Shown here piece by piece: positions 18,133 to 27,306 of a stretch of DNA of 64,000 nt; the first letter of the stretch is position 1; each line of letters begins with the position of its first letter. The notes under the pieces were generated by a model that was not told the origin of the DNA, did no database searches, and was given only the letters and a program-made list of their open reading frames with translations. This stretch comes from Imperialibacter sp. EC-SDR9 (lineage in GTDB: Bacteria > Bacteroidota > Bacteroidia > Cytophagales > Cyclobacteriaceae): contig NZ_LR701577.1 in assembly GCF_902498805.1 (NCBI RefSeq), positions 62,001-126,000 of the forward strand. The letters are read 5' to 3'. The translations under genes were made by a program, and so were the position numbers.

Positions 18133-20064
18133 ATGATCTCAATCAATAATTTGAACTACAATATTGGCTCAAGAGTGCTTTACGACGGAGCCAACCTGCA
18201 TATAAAACCCAAAGACAAAATAGGGCTTATCGGTCTTAACGGAACGGGTAAGTCTACACTGCTCAAAATGATTGTTGGTGACCTTACTATCGACGGTGGG
18301 GACATCAGCCAGAGTAAGGACTGCACCGTAGGCTTTCTTAACCAGGATCTCCTCTCTTACCAATCTGCTGAACCCATTTTGGACGTGGCAATGAAAGCCT
18401 TCGCCGAGGCTGTGGACATTCACCACAAAATAGACAAGGTGCTGGCAGAAATGGAAGCCAACTACAGCGACGATCTGGTAACGAAGCTTACCAAACTTCA
18501 GGAAAGATTCGAGGCACTGGATGGCTATGCTATTCAATCAAAGGCTGAAGAGATATTGGAAGGTATCGGCTTTAGCACCAAAGACCTTACCAGACCGCTA
18601 AAGGAGTTTTCTGGTGGATGGAGAATGCGGGTGATGCTGGCAAAGCTGCTGCTTGAAAAGCCTTCCCTGCTCATGCTCGATGAACCTACTAACCACCTTG
18701 ACCTTCCGTCCATTCAATGGGTAGAAAGCTACCTGAAAACCTATGAAGGAGCGGTGATAGTGGTTTCTCACGACAGGCATTTCATCAACAACACGGTAAA
18801 CACGATTGTGGAGGTAAGCAATGGCAAACTCAATCTTTACAGCGGCAATTATGACTTTTACCTGCAAGAGAAGGAGCTGAGAAACGAAATTCAAAAGAAT
18901 GCTTTTGAGAACCAGCAGCAAAAGATCAAGCAGACGGAGAAGTTCATTGAGCGATTCAAGGCCAAGGCTACCAAAGCCCGCCAGGTGCAGAGCCGTGTGA
19001 AGGCACTGGACAGAATGGATAAGATAGACGATGTGCTGGATGAAAACGCAAAAGTCAACTTTCGCTTCAACTTCAATAAACCCAGCGGCCGCCATGTCAT
19101 TCAGCTTACTGATGTATCCAAAAGCTACGGCGATCTCGTCATTCTCAAAAACACCAATGCTCACATCGAGCGAGGCGATAAAATTGCTTTGATCGGAGCC
19201 AACGGCAAAGGAAAGTCCACTTTGCTGCGTATCATAGCCGGCACGGACAAAGTGAATGGCAAAAGGGAGGAGGGCTACAATGTTATCAAGTCGTTCTACG
19301 CACAGCACCAGTTGGAGGCCTTGAACATCGAGTACGAGATTCTCGAAGAAATGAAAGCTTCAGGAACGGACAAAACGGAAATGCAACTGCGAAGCGTGCT
19401 GGGGTGTTTTCTTTTCTCCGATGAAGACGTTTTCAAGAAAATTAAAGTCCTTTCCGGAGGTGAGAAATCAAGAGTAGCGCTGGCCAAAACGTTGATTTCT
19501 GAAGCCAACTTCCTACTGCTTGATGAACCTACCAACCACCTCGATATTCAGTCGGTAAACATCCTCATTCAGGCGTTGCAGCAGTATGAGGGAACGTTTA
19601 TAGTCGTATCCCACGACCGCTACTTTGTGACAGAAATCGCCAATAAAATCTGGTACATCGAAAACAACGAAATAAAGGAGTACCCAGGCACCTATGAGGA
19701 GTATATGTGGTGGAAGGAGAAGCAAGCGGCAGTGGTGCCCTCCGTGCAGCCCCAGGTGAAAAAAGAGGAACCTAAGCCAAAACCAGCGCCGAGCCAGGTC
19801 AATAATCTATCGATGGAGACCCAGAAGGAGCTAAAAGCCCTGCGCAAAAAAATGGATGGAATCGAAAATGAAATTCTCGAAACCGAGCTAAAGATCGAAG
19901 AAGCAGAAAAAGAGCTTGCCTCGCCCGAGGTATTCGAATCGCCCGATGCTCTGGCCCAAAGCAACGAAAAATACCAACTAATCAAAGCGGAGCTTGAAAG
20001 GCTAAATGACCAATGGGAGGAAACCGGAATGAAAATTGAAGAGCTGGAAAAGCAATTGGCCTGA
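18133..20064 (+). CDS. ABC-F family ATPase (Uup-like)
   Basis: The 643-residue soluble protein has two ABC ATPase domains: Walker A GLNGTGKST and GANGKGKST, signatures FSGGWRMR and LSGGEKSR, and Walker B LLMLDEPTNHLD and LLLDEPTNHLD. Between them lies the ABC-F interdomain linker (about residues 240-320), rich in Lys and Arg. The last 100 residues are a Pro/Lys linker and a coiled coil, as in Uup. There are no membrane helices, so it is not a transporter; ABC-F proteins bind ribosomes or DNA repair intermediates. It converges with the sodium-channel gene with a one-base gap. Confidence 0.92.
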   Translation: MISINNLNYNIGSRVLYDGANLHIKPKDKIGLIGLNGTGKSTLLKMIVGDLTIDGGDISQSKDCTVGFLNQDLLSYQSAEPILDVAMKAFAEAVDIHHKIDKVLAEMEANYSDDLVTKLTKLQERFEALDGYAIQSKAEEILEGIGFSTKDLTRPLKEFSGGWRMRVMLAKLLLEKPSLLMLDEPTNHLDLPSIQWVESYLKTYEGAVIVVSHDRHFINNTVNTIVEVSNGKLNLYSGNYDFYLQEKELRNEIQKNAFENQQQKIKQTEKFIERFKAKATKARQVQSRVKALDRMDKIDDVLDENAKVNFRFNFNKPSGRHVIQLTDVSKSYGDLVILKNTNAHIERGDKIALIGANGKGKSTLLRIIAGTDKVNGKREEGYNVIKSFYAQHQLEALNIEYEILEEMKASGTDKTEMQLRSVLGCFLFSDEDVFKKIKVLSGGEKSRVALAKTLISEANFLLLDEPTNHLDIQSVNILIQALQQYEGTFIVVSHDRYFVTEIANKIWYIENNEIKEYPGTYEEYMWWKEKQAAVVPSVQPQVKKEEPKPKPAPSQVNNLSMETQKELKALRKKMDGIENEILETELKIEEAEKELASPEVFESPDALAQSNEKYQLIKAELERLNDQWEETGMKIEELEKQLA

Positions 20065-20065
20065 T

Positions 20066-20866
20066 TCAGCCCTTCACTTTTTTCTCAATTCTTGCTACCT
20101 GTGCTTTTAGCTCCTCCAGAAGGTGCTGAAGCTCCACATTTTCTTCGTGCACAAACTCTTTGAGCTTTCGCTCTTCCTCGGCTATATCATGCTGGTGTAG
20201 CTCATTCATGGTGTTCACCACAATAGCGATAAAAATATTGAGCGTAGTGTACGTGGCAAGAAGTATGAATGGAACGAAAAAAAGCCAGGCATGAGGAATT
20301 TCTTGCATTACAGGCCTGGCTATGCCCGAGGCCCAGCTCTCCAGGGTCATTATCTGAAACAGCGTAAACATGGAGGCTCCAAGGTTACCAAACCACTGTG
20401 GAAACTGCTCTCCATAAAGGCTGGTGCCAATAACAGCGAAAATGTAAAAGATGATCATTACCAGCACACCTATCCAGCCAATGCTGGGAATTGATTTTAG
20501 CAGGGCCTCTATAATAATTCTCAGCTTCGGTACATTCTTCAGTAGCCTTAAAGTACGAAGAATCCTGAGCGTACGGAGAATAGACAAATTACCGGCTGAG
20601 GGGATCAGCGCAAGTAGCACGATGGAAAGGTCAAAAATATTCCAGGCTTCGCCAAAGAATTTGGCCCGGTACACCCCCAGCTTCACCAATAGCTCGACCA
20701 CAAAAACTCCTAAAATAACTTCATCGAGCAGGTAAAGCCAATCTCCGGTAAAAGCCATTATGGCGGGAGATGTTTCAAGCCCAATTGTGATTGAATTCAG
20801 TACGATAAGTCCTATGATGAAATACTGAAAACGATCACTTTCAAGAATCTTCTTTACTTTTTCCAC
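20066..20866 (-). CDS. Bacterial voltage-gated sodium channel (NaChBac/BacNav family)
   Basis: The 266-residue protein has six membrane segments. S4 (about 95-110) carries four arginines at every third position (98, 101, 104, 107) plus Lys110. The pore loop contains TLESWASG (174-181), the filter of NaChBac-type sodium channels. The last 45 residues are charged with heptad spacing, matching the tetramerising C-terminal coiled coil. The channel opens on depolarisation and admits sodium. The start codon is GTG at 20866; an in-frame stop lies 15 bases upstream. A TACTTTTG box at 20914-20907 may be its -7 element. Confidence 0.93.
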   Translation of the reverse strand: MEKVKKILESDRFQYFIIGLIVLNSITIGLETSPAIMAFTGDWLYLLDEVILGVFVVELLVKLGVYRAKFFGEAWNIFDLSIVLLALIPSAGNLSILRTLRILRTLRLLKNVPKLRIIIEALLKSIPSIGWIGVLVMIIFYIFAVIGTSLYGEQFPQWFGNLGASMFTLFQIMTLESWASGIARPVMQEIPHAWLFFVPFILLATYTTLNIFIAIVVNTMNELHQHDIAEEERKLKEFVHEENVELQHLLEELKAQVARIEKKVKG

Positions 20867-20960
20867 TCTGCAAACTCTTTAATATTCAACATGCACTAAG
20901 CGGATGCAAAAGTAGTTTCAAAAACTGAATCATGAACGCATTTCTTGTAAAATACATGTT

Positions 20961-20989
20961 TTGTTAAAGGGAACTTCTTTTTATTTTTC
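20961..20989 (+). promoter_or_regulatory. Promoter of the YwqK-like lipoprotein gene
   Basis: TTG (20961-20963), 18 bases, then TATTTTTC (20982-20989), close to the Bacteroidota consensus. It gives a leader of about 17-20 bases before the ATG at 21013. Confidence 0.45.
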
Positions 20990-21012
20990 GATCTGAAAAA
21001 ATCTGATCAAAA

Positions 21013-21597
21013 ATGAAGGCAACTATTATCAATTCCATCTTTCTTGCAGGACTTTTTCTTGGTTGTTCGCAATCACAAACGGTGAGTGACGGGCCAGCAT
21101 TTGCTGACCTCCCCCCCAGCGCAGTACGAACACCCTACCCTGGCAATGAATCTCTTGTGAAAGTACATGTGCTCGACATCAACGATAAGATAATAGCGGA
21201 GGGCGACTACTTGAATGGGCAAAAGGAAGGGAGCTGGACAGAATACTATCCGACGGGCGTGGTGAAAATGGTTACCAGCTATGTAAAAGGCAAAAAGCAG
21301 GGCCCGCAGGTGATTGTAGATGAAAATGGGCAGGTGACTGAAAAGGCCTATTTTTTCGATGGGCAGTTGCATGGCACCTATGTTAAATACAACAGAAAAA
21401 ACATAAAGGAAGAACGTGCCTATCAGTTCGGTAAGCTAAATGGTATGCTAAGACTCTATCACGACAATGGCAATCTGATGGAGGAGAGCCCCTACGAGAA
21501 TGGCGTGAGGGAAGGCATTGCGAAATGGTACAATACCGACGGCGAGGTAACAATCGAATACCTGTACAGAAATGGGGAGTGGATCAAAGACGAATGA
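21013..21597 (+). CDS. MORN/YwqK-repeat lipoprotein
   Basis: The 194-residue product has a lipoprotein signal (LFLGC, Cys18) and then tandem 20-24-residue repeats of the MORN/YwqK kind, for example GDYLNGQKEGSWTEYYPTG, YFDGQLHGTYVKY and PYENGVREGIAKWYNTDGE. Proteins with such repeats are often called YwqK antitoxins in databases, but there is no toxin partner here. The repeats probably form a surface or periplasmic beta-structure. Function unknown. It converges with the gene ending at 21602. Confidence 0.75.
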   Translation: MKATIINSIFLAGLFLGCSQSQTVSDGPAFADLPPSAVRTPYPGNESLVKVHVLDINDKIIAEGDYLNGQKEGSWTEYYPTGVVKMVTSYVKGKKQGPQVIVDENGQVTEKAYFFDGQLHGTYVKYNRKNIKEERAYQFGKLNGMLRLYHDNGNLMEESPYENGVREGIAKWYNTDGEVTIEYLYRNGEWIKDE

Positions 21598-21601
21598 GAT
21601 T

Positions 21602-22375
21602 CTAGAAAGCCATTGATACTCCTAAATATACTCTTCGGATAGTTCTGGCTATGTTTTCGAAGCCACCGGTTGTTCCCCACCAATTGGGGATACTGGCTTC
21701 TGAATAAATATTCTGGATCTTATACCCAGACTTCAAATACACTGCATTGTTCCGACCGGCGATTTTCAAACCACCGCCAATGTGCAACAAAAAGCCACCT
21801 CTCACTTTGTCGTAATTTCCCCAGTCATTCGACCTTGCCCAGCCCAGGCCATAGCCCACGTTTGAGAAATAAAAGGGGGTTACCCGGCTTCGATAAAGGT
21901 CTCCAGTGAGGCTTAAAAACACCGGCATAATCCTGAAATCACCCGCCTGCTGGTAGCCAACACCGATGCCCGGCTGCAAAAAGCGATTGACAACATAGGC
22001 ATGGTTTGTTTCAAGATACAAGTACGGCGAAGCCGCATCCCACTGATTGGCCTTGCCAAAATCGAGGCCGAACTCAGCTGAATGCCAAAACATTCCTTTG
22101 GTTGGCATTTTTAGAGAGTGAATAATTTTCGTGTTCATCACCCTGTCGGCATCCACTATGAGGGTGTCTCCCGTAGTTCGGAGAAAAACAAAGTCCCCAG
22201 CTGCATTGTATTCAAGCACTTTGCCCCGCACCACGCCTATTTTTTCTATTCTGGCCTTGTCCTTTACCTGCATCTGTGCCATAAGCTGTGCAGACGTAAA
22301 AAAATAAAAGAGACAGCCCCACAGGAGCCATCCCTTCCGGTTGAAAATGATATTTTTAGTAGTTTGATTACTCAT
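21602..22375 (-). CDS. Predicted outer-membrane barrel-like protein, unknown function
   Basis: The 257-residue protein starts with a hydrophobic signal (about residues 13-33, ending LMAQ), followed by a small domain with alternating short strands (VRGKVLEYNAAGDFVFLRT) and then a region of alternating aromatic and polar residues (PGIGVGYQQAGDF, GGGLKIAGRN) ending in the Phe typical of outer-membrane barrels (VSMAF). I do not recognise a named family. It lies eight bases after the LVIVD gene, so the two are co-transcribed. Confidence 0.6.
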   Translation of the reverse strand: MSNQTTKNIIFNRKGWLLWGCLFYFFTSAQLMAQMQVKDKARIEKIGVVRGKVLEYNAAGDFVFLRTTGDTLIVDADRVMNTKIIHSLKMPTKGMFWHSAEFGLDFGKANQWDAASPYLYLETNHAYVVNRFLQPGIGVGYQQAGDFRIMPVFLSLTGDLYRSRVTPFYFSNVGYGLGWARSNDWGNYDKVRGGFLLHIGGGLKIAGRNNAVYLKSGYKIQNIYSEASIPNWWGTTGGFENIARTIRRVYLGVSMAF

Positions 22376-22383
22376 CTGTCAGG

Positions 22384-23733
22384 CTACAAAGCTAACACAG
22401 GTATCGTACTCAACAACTCCAGCTTTCCCTCACAGTCATACTCATATTGGTACAGGCCGTCTTCTCCTATCATCATCAGTACACCATTGAGCGGAATGAC
22501 GTCAAAAGCATGCATATTGGTGTAGTTGGCCACCAGATGGTCATCTATGGTGGTCAGATCGGTTTTATCAAAAAGCTTGAGGCCAAACTCTCCTTCACAG
22601 ATGAAGAGGCATTTGCCATCTACGCCCAGTCCATGCGGGTTTTGCATGGGGTAAGTCTGAAACGACTTTGGATTTCTTAGATCAGATATGTCGACAATTT
22701 CCAGTTGATTGGTGAAACCTTGACAAGCATTGCCTGACCTTAGTGTTACATAGGCGTAGTCGCCCTCCACTACAACCGGGTCGCAGCTTTGAATGTGCTC
22801 GTAGGTAGACAGGTGCTCAGGGGCCTCAGGATTGGCATTGTTGTAAATATGCATTCCGTTGTTTGCGCCAATGAACAGCTTATCTTCATAAGGAAACAAC
22901 GTTTCAATTCCCCAGCCAACATCTACCCTGGCACCCGACTGCGGATCGTCAAGTTGCGTGATGTCGAATAGATACAACGAACTGGCGTCGATAGTGTAAA
23001 GGAAGTCTTCATAAATGGCAAACCGGGCCATTGAACCGCCAACACCGGCGGCGGTGGTTGCGGGGGCATTGCTTGTGGAGTTGGCCATCAAAGTAGCCCC
23101 GCCAGATGAATTAAACTTTACAAAAGAAGCATCGGCAGCTTCAGCATAAAAGAACATATCTCCTCCCCCGTTCGAAGCACAATCCATTTCAGTAACCTCC
23201 TCGATTGTAGCCTCCTTATATGAAGTAATAACCCCCTGCCAGGAGTCAAAATTAAATGGAAGGTTGCTAAATGCCTGAAAAGCTCCTTCTACCCTTTTCA
23301 CCATTTTGATGTCGTTGACATTCGAGATGTCAAACACCAGTAAGTCAATATAACTGTCGGCATACAAATAGTTTCCTTTAGCAGCCATATCAAAGTTACC
23401 AGGGATGGTAACAAAAGAAAGCTGACTGGGTGACGATGGGTTGGTGTTGTCAATAATGTGAATGCCCTCACCTACTTCGTTGATAAAAAGCATCCCATCC
23501 TTGAAATAGATCTTTCCGGGCTGGTTAACAGATTGCGGAGCGCCAAATGCCACTGCGCTTCTTATTTCATCCGTTGTGGTGTATACAGGTTTGAAATAGG
23601 TATACGACCTGTCTACTTCACAGGTGTCGGTGCAACCGGTTGACAGAAGACCTATGACAATCAATATCACAATTGACGTAAAGGTAATTCTGGCAATGTC
23701 TCTAACTTCGTGGGGGTGAAATTCTGTATTCAT
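22384..23733 (-). CDS. LVIVD-repeat beta-propeller lipoprotein
   Basis: From ATG at 23733 the product is 449 residues with a charged N-terminus, a hydrophobic segment and a lipobox (LLSTGC). The body holds LVIVD-type repeats (LFINEVGEGIHIID, LLVFDIS, LYLFDI, LEIVDISDLRNPKSF), which build a beta-propeller. These proteins are usually on the cell surface of Bacteroidota with unknown ligands. An ATG 66 bases further upstream (23799) would place extra residues before the signal peptide and is less likely. It is separated from the anti-sigma-like gene by about 180 bases on the same strand. Confidence 0.75.
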   Translation of the reverse strand: MNTEFHPHEVRDIARITFTSIVILIVIGLLSTGCTDTCEVDRSYTYFKPVYTTTDEIRSAVAFGAPQSVNQPGKIYFKDGMLFINEVGEGIHIIDNTNPSSPSQLSFVTIPGNFDMAAKGNYLYADSYIDLLVFDISNVNDIKMVKRVEGAFQAFSNLPFNFDSWQGVITSYKEATIEEVTEMDCASNGGGDMFFYAEAADASFVKFNSSGGATLMANSTSNAPATTAAGVGGSMARFAIYEDFLYTIDASSLYLFDITQLDDPQSGARVDVGWGIETLFPYEDKLFIGANNGMHIYNNANPEAPEHLSTYEHIQSCDPVVVEGDYAYVTLRSGNACQGFTNQLEIVDISDLRNPKSFQTYPMQNPHGLGVDGKCLFICEGEFGLKLFDKTDLTTIDDHLVANYTNMHAFDVIPLNGVLMMIGEDGLYQYEYDCEGKLELLSTIPVLAL

Positions 23734-23911
23734 CTGAATATAATTTTTTTTAAGCGGCCAGATGGAATAGCCCAAACCCTTTGAGAATGAAAATCTCATG
23801 TTCGATGAATTTTTTCATGTCCGTTGGCAATGGAATTCGCTATGGCTATTTCATATACTAAAAGAATAGGTATGATAAAATGACACCGTTGTATAGCGAT
23901 TGGTTGGAAAC

Positions 23912-25348
23912 CTACCTCAGCTCATACCGAACGCCCGCCTGCACTCCCCATAGCCTTGGCGCACTCGCATACCCATCAGTGTTCTTGGTCAGGCTTGTGA
24001 TCGCCTGGCGGTAATACGGCTCCACAACGACTTTATAGTGGCTGTTGATTGCGTAATTAACCTCCAAACCGAGAGTCCCATTCAAATACACGCTCCGGTA
24101 AGGCGATTGGTCTCCAGATTTTGTTCTCACATCCTCAAGGTCTTTGCCTTTTATCACACTCCCGAGCAAAAACTCATTGGAAACACCGGTGTTCAAAACG
24201 ATCCCGGCCCGCCTGTCCAACAGAATCACACCGACCTTAACCGGCACAGAAATAAACTCATACGTATTGGTGATTTTCGTTCTTTCCCCATCGTAGGAGT
24301 ACTGTGAGGATGAAAACACATTCTGAATGTCATCACTCAATAAACTTACCTGATTCAACGCATAACGCTTATCGTTCGACTCGTCGTTCAACACCAGGTT
24401 GGTACTTCCGTTGCTATTGTACCTTCCATATTGAAGCCCTGTGTGCACCAGAATCTTCCTGAAAATGCGCTTACCAATGCTTGCTCCAAATGAGAAAGTT
24501 CCGCCCTGTGCATTCGACTCATTGTATGTTCTGGAAGAAACAGCTCCAACCAGCCCATTGGCGGCGTTAAAATCATTTGTCTTTAGCTCTCCACTGTTTT
24601 CCGCAACAAGAGAGGCTTCGTCTGCGCTGGCAGAAGCAAACAAGTTGCCTCCCGACCGGAAACCATAATTAGGGTTAAAAGTACCGCTTCCAACTCCGAG
24701 ACCTGCCAATAAAGGCTGATCTCCGATCTCCCTCTTTTTTCTTTGCATGGGCCGCACCACTCCATACAAGTGATTAATCTCCAGTTTCGATAAATCGCTG
24801 ACCAGCCTTTCTGAACGAAAGATGCCGGTTACAGTAGGAATGGCAGCATCAAACGTATTTTCACCAGGTGCTGAGGTTTCCTCTGCTGGAATTGCCACCT
24901 GCCGGGTTGCTTCACTACTGCTATTGCCAACTGCAGTTACCGCCAAAAAGGGCTTAGTATCCTTTTGATAAAAATCAGGTTTATCTTCTTTGTTGAGTGT
25001 GGATGTTGTGGAAGCCACTTCATTTTCCATCTTCATGTCCCTGAGTTCAGGGTTTTGTGCGACCTGAGAATTGACGACGTTCTCTTTGGTGTTGCCCGCA
25101 ACCTCATTTTCCACAAGAGAAGAGGTGCCATTGAGCAAAAGTGCTACCCCCAAACCAACGGCGACGGTTGTCATGGCGGCAGCTGCCCATCTGTAGTAAA
25201 AGATGGCCTTTCTGTACTTCCCTTCTTTTTGGGTGGCAAGCCTGGCTTCCACTCTCTCCCACACCATAGGAGACGGTGGCACGCTGGCTCCGTCAAAAGC
25301 CTGTCGCCACTGGCTTTCGAAAAATTCGTTGTTATCTGCGGCTTCCAT
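23912..25348 (-). CDS. Inner-membrane-anchored, barrel-like partner of an ECF sigma factor
   Basis: The 478-residue product begins with about 45 charged cytoplasmic-like residues (FFESQWRQAF, PMVWERVEARL), one membrane helix (about 50-71), a low-complexity Ser/Thr/Glu-rich region, and from about residue 200 a segment with alternating patterns seen in outer-membrane beta-barrels (SFGASIGKRI, HTGLQYGRY, GLEVNYAINSHYKVVVEPYY) ending WGVQAGVRYELR. Its start overlaps the sigma-factor gene by 17 bases, so an anti-sigma role is likely by position. How one protein could combine an inner-membrane anchor and a barrel is unclear. Confidence 0.6.
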   Translation of the reverse strand: MEAADNNEFFESQWRQAFDGASVPPSPMVWERVEARLATQKEGKYRKAIFYYRWAAAAMTTVAVGLGVALLLNGTSSLVENEVAGNTKENVVNSQVAQNPELRDMKMENEVASTTSTLNKEDKPDFYQKDTKPFLAVTAVGNSSSEATRQVAIPAEETSAPGENTFDAAIPTVTGIFRSERLVSDLSKLEINHLYGVVRPMQRKKREIGDQPLLAGLGVGSGTFNPNYGFRSGGNLFASASADEASLVAENSGELKTNDFNAANGLVGAVSSRTYNESNAQGGTFSFGASIGKRIFRKILVHTGLQYGRYNSNGSTNLVLNDESNDKRYALNQVSLLSDDIQNVFSSSQYSYDGERTKITNTYEFISVPVKVGVILLDRRAGIVLNTGVSNEFLLGSVIKGKDLEDVRTKSGDQSPYRSVYLNGTLGLEVNYAINSHYKVVVEPYYRQAITSLTKNTDGYASAPRLWGVQAGVRYELR

Positions 25349-25883
25349 AATTTGTACTTTCTAATTTCTCAAGTTTCTCCTGTAGCAGCTGCTTTGCTCT
25401 GGCATACTGCGACTTGGAGGTTCCCTCGGTAACACCAAGGAGCTCTGCTATTTCATGATGCTTATAGCCTTCAATAGCATATAGGTTAAATATTGTCTGG
25501 CACCCCGATGGAAGATCCTGAATCATTACCATTAAATCTTCCAGCTGAAGTCCCGCAAGCAGGTCGTGATTCGCCGATGGCTGTCGTAACTCAGCCACAT
25601 CTACCATAGGATACATATAAAGCTTGTTGCGCTGATGATTGAGCGCAGTATTAATCACGATCCGCTTGATCCAATAAAATAGCGATGACTCCTTACGGAA
25701 TGTTTTGATGTGGTTGAATACCTTCACAAACCCTTCCTGCAAAACATCTTCAGCTTCCTGCTGCATTTTGCAGTACCTCAAACAAATGGCATACATCTGC
25801 CCACTATACTTTTGGTATAGCTGATATTGCATGTGTCTGTCCTCTTTGGCACATCCCTCTATCAACTCTTCATCAGTAGGCAT
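25332..25883 (-). CDS. ECF-type RNA polymerase sigma factor
   Basis: The 183-residue protein has the two ECF domains. Region 2 (about 25-90) contains YAICLRYCKMQQEAEDVLQEGFVKVF, with the conserved DVLQE core, and region 4 (about 125-172) ends in a helix-turn-helix (GYKHHEIAELLGVTEGTSKSQYARAK). It directs RNA polymerase to a dedicated promoter set when released from its partner. The stop overlaps the next gene's start by 17 bases, which points to translational coupling with the presumed anti-sigma protein. Confidence 0.9.
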   Translation of the reverse strand: MPTDEELIEGCAKEDRHMQYQLYQKYSGQMYAICLRYCKMQQEAEDVLQEGFVKVFNHIKTFRKESSLFYWIKRIVINTALNHQRNKLYMYPMVDVAELRQPSANHDLLAGLQLEDLMVMIQDLPSGCQTIFNLYAIEGYKHHEIAELLGVTEGTSKSQYARAKQLLQEKLEKLESTNYGSRR

Positions 25884-25995
25884 TCTGTGAGTTATCGGTT
25901 TAGGTTTTGACTTTTATGACACCAGGTCTGAAAAAATGGTTGGAATTATGCAGATTTGTAGAAAATGAATTTAGTTGCCGTTCGTTTAGCTATCG

Positions 25996-27306
25996 ATGAA
26001 ACATCTCAACTACTTCTTACTCCTGGTCATTTCCTGCTTATTTTTCACTGGCTGCCTTCCCCTCGAGCAAGTTGCCAATACCAGCACTTCCGACGCAGTT
26101 TTAGAGCTCAGCGACAGATCATACGAAGATAACATCAGGTTGGTTCGCCTTTTTCCAAATTCTGGAAAAACTGAAGACAGTATGCAGCCCCCTATCATGC
26201 ATATCAGCCAACCTTCAACGCTCACACTCAAATTTGATGAAATTCTAAGTGACTTCCAGCAATACAATGCATACATCGTGCACTGTAATTTCAATTGGGA
26301 GCGATCAGCACTTACCGACATGGAGTTTCTTAACGAATACAACTCCTACCCTGTCAACAACTATCAGTACTCTCAAAGCACCATCGTTCCTTACACGCAG
26401 TACACGCTTGAGCTTCCGAAAGTAAAAAAATCAGGGAACTATGTAGTGGTAGTGTATCGGGGGACAAACAAATCTGACATCATATTAAGCAGGCGATTTA
26501 TGGTGTTTGAAGGCGGAGCAGACATTCAAATGGAGGTTCGGATTTCGTCCAGCGTAGAGGAAAGAGAAGAAAATCACCAGGTGGAGTTCTCTGTCAACTA
26601 TGGTGGACTAACGTCTACCAATGCTTACAACGACTTTAAAGTAATGGTGCGCCAAAACAGAAGGTGGGATAACGCCATTCTCAACCTGAAGCCTACCCTG
26701 GTGAGGGAAGACCAGAGCTACATGGAGTACAGAAATTTCACTCTTCAGAACAATTTCAAATCAACGAGGGAATTCAGGTTCTTCGATATCCGATCGCTGA
26801 GCTACAACGGGCGCAATGTGGGCAAAATAGAAAAAAGCCAAAATGAAATAAGGGCACTGCTTTTGAAAGACGCCTCCCGATTCAGCGAGCCCTACAGCAG
26901 AATGCAGGACCTTGATGGTAACTTCTTCATCGGTTCCACAGAGCCTAACACCAGTGATCTACAGACCGACTATGTGAAGGTGATGTTTTTCCTGGAAGCA
27001 GAAAAAATTGAAGCAGCCGATGTGTACGTAATAGGTGGTTTTAACGACTGGCAGAAAACCCCTCAGAACAGGTTGGTATACGATGACCTCTCTGGCATGT
27101 ACACGGCATCTCTACTGTTAAAACAGGGGTTTTACAACTACATGTATTGGGCAAAAGGTAACGGTATTGATCCCTACATGTTTGAAGGCTATAACTTTCA
27201 GGCTGAAAATGAATATGAAGTGTTCGTTTACTTTAAAACTCCCGGATCATTTATTGATCGCCTCGTCGGCTACCAAAGTATCATTCACAACGGCCCAAAA
27301 AACTGA
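25996..27306 (+). CDS. Type IX secretion system plug protein (DUF5103)
   Basis: The 436-residue lipoprotein-like product (LFFTGC near residue 20) matches the DUF5103 family, whose Flavobacterium member was found to plug the SprA translocon channel of the type IX secretion system. Recognisable blocks are the N-terminal AYIVHCNFNWERS, the VVVVYRGT strand before FMVFE, the middle YRNFTLQNNF with FRFFDIRSLSYNG and a C-terminal GGFNDWQ starch-binding-like domain. It stands alone and its stop abuts the stop of the convergent cas6-like gene. No other T9SS core genes are in the window. Confidence 0.8.
   Translation: MKHLNYFLLLVISCLFFTGCLPLEQVANTSTSDAVLELSDRSYEDNIRLVRLFPNSGKTEDSMQPPIMHISQPSTLTLKFDEILSDFQQYNAYIVHCNFNWERSALTDMEFLNEYNSYPVNNYQYSQSTIVPYTQYTLELPKVKKSGNYVVVVYRGTNKSDIILSRRFMVFEGGADIQMEVRISSSVEEREENHQVEFSVNYGGLTSTNAYNDFKVMVRQNRRWDNAILNLKPTLVREDQSYMEYRNFTLQNNFKSTREFRFFDIRSLSYNGRNVGKIEKSQNEIRALLLKDASRFSEPYSRMQDLDGNFFIGSTEPNTSDLQTDYVKVMFFLEAEKIEAADVYVIGGFNDWQKTPQNRLVYDDLSGMYTASLLLKQGFYNYMYWAKGNGIDPYMFEGYNFQAENEYEVFVYFKTPGSFIDRLVGYQSIIHNGPKN

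Noticed and set aside
21013-21597. Toxin-antitoxin system
   Set aside because: The YwqK-like name suggests an antitoxin, but the protein is a repeat lipoprotein and has no adjacent toxin gene.
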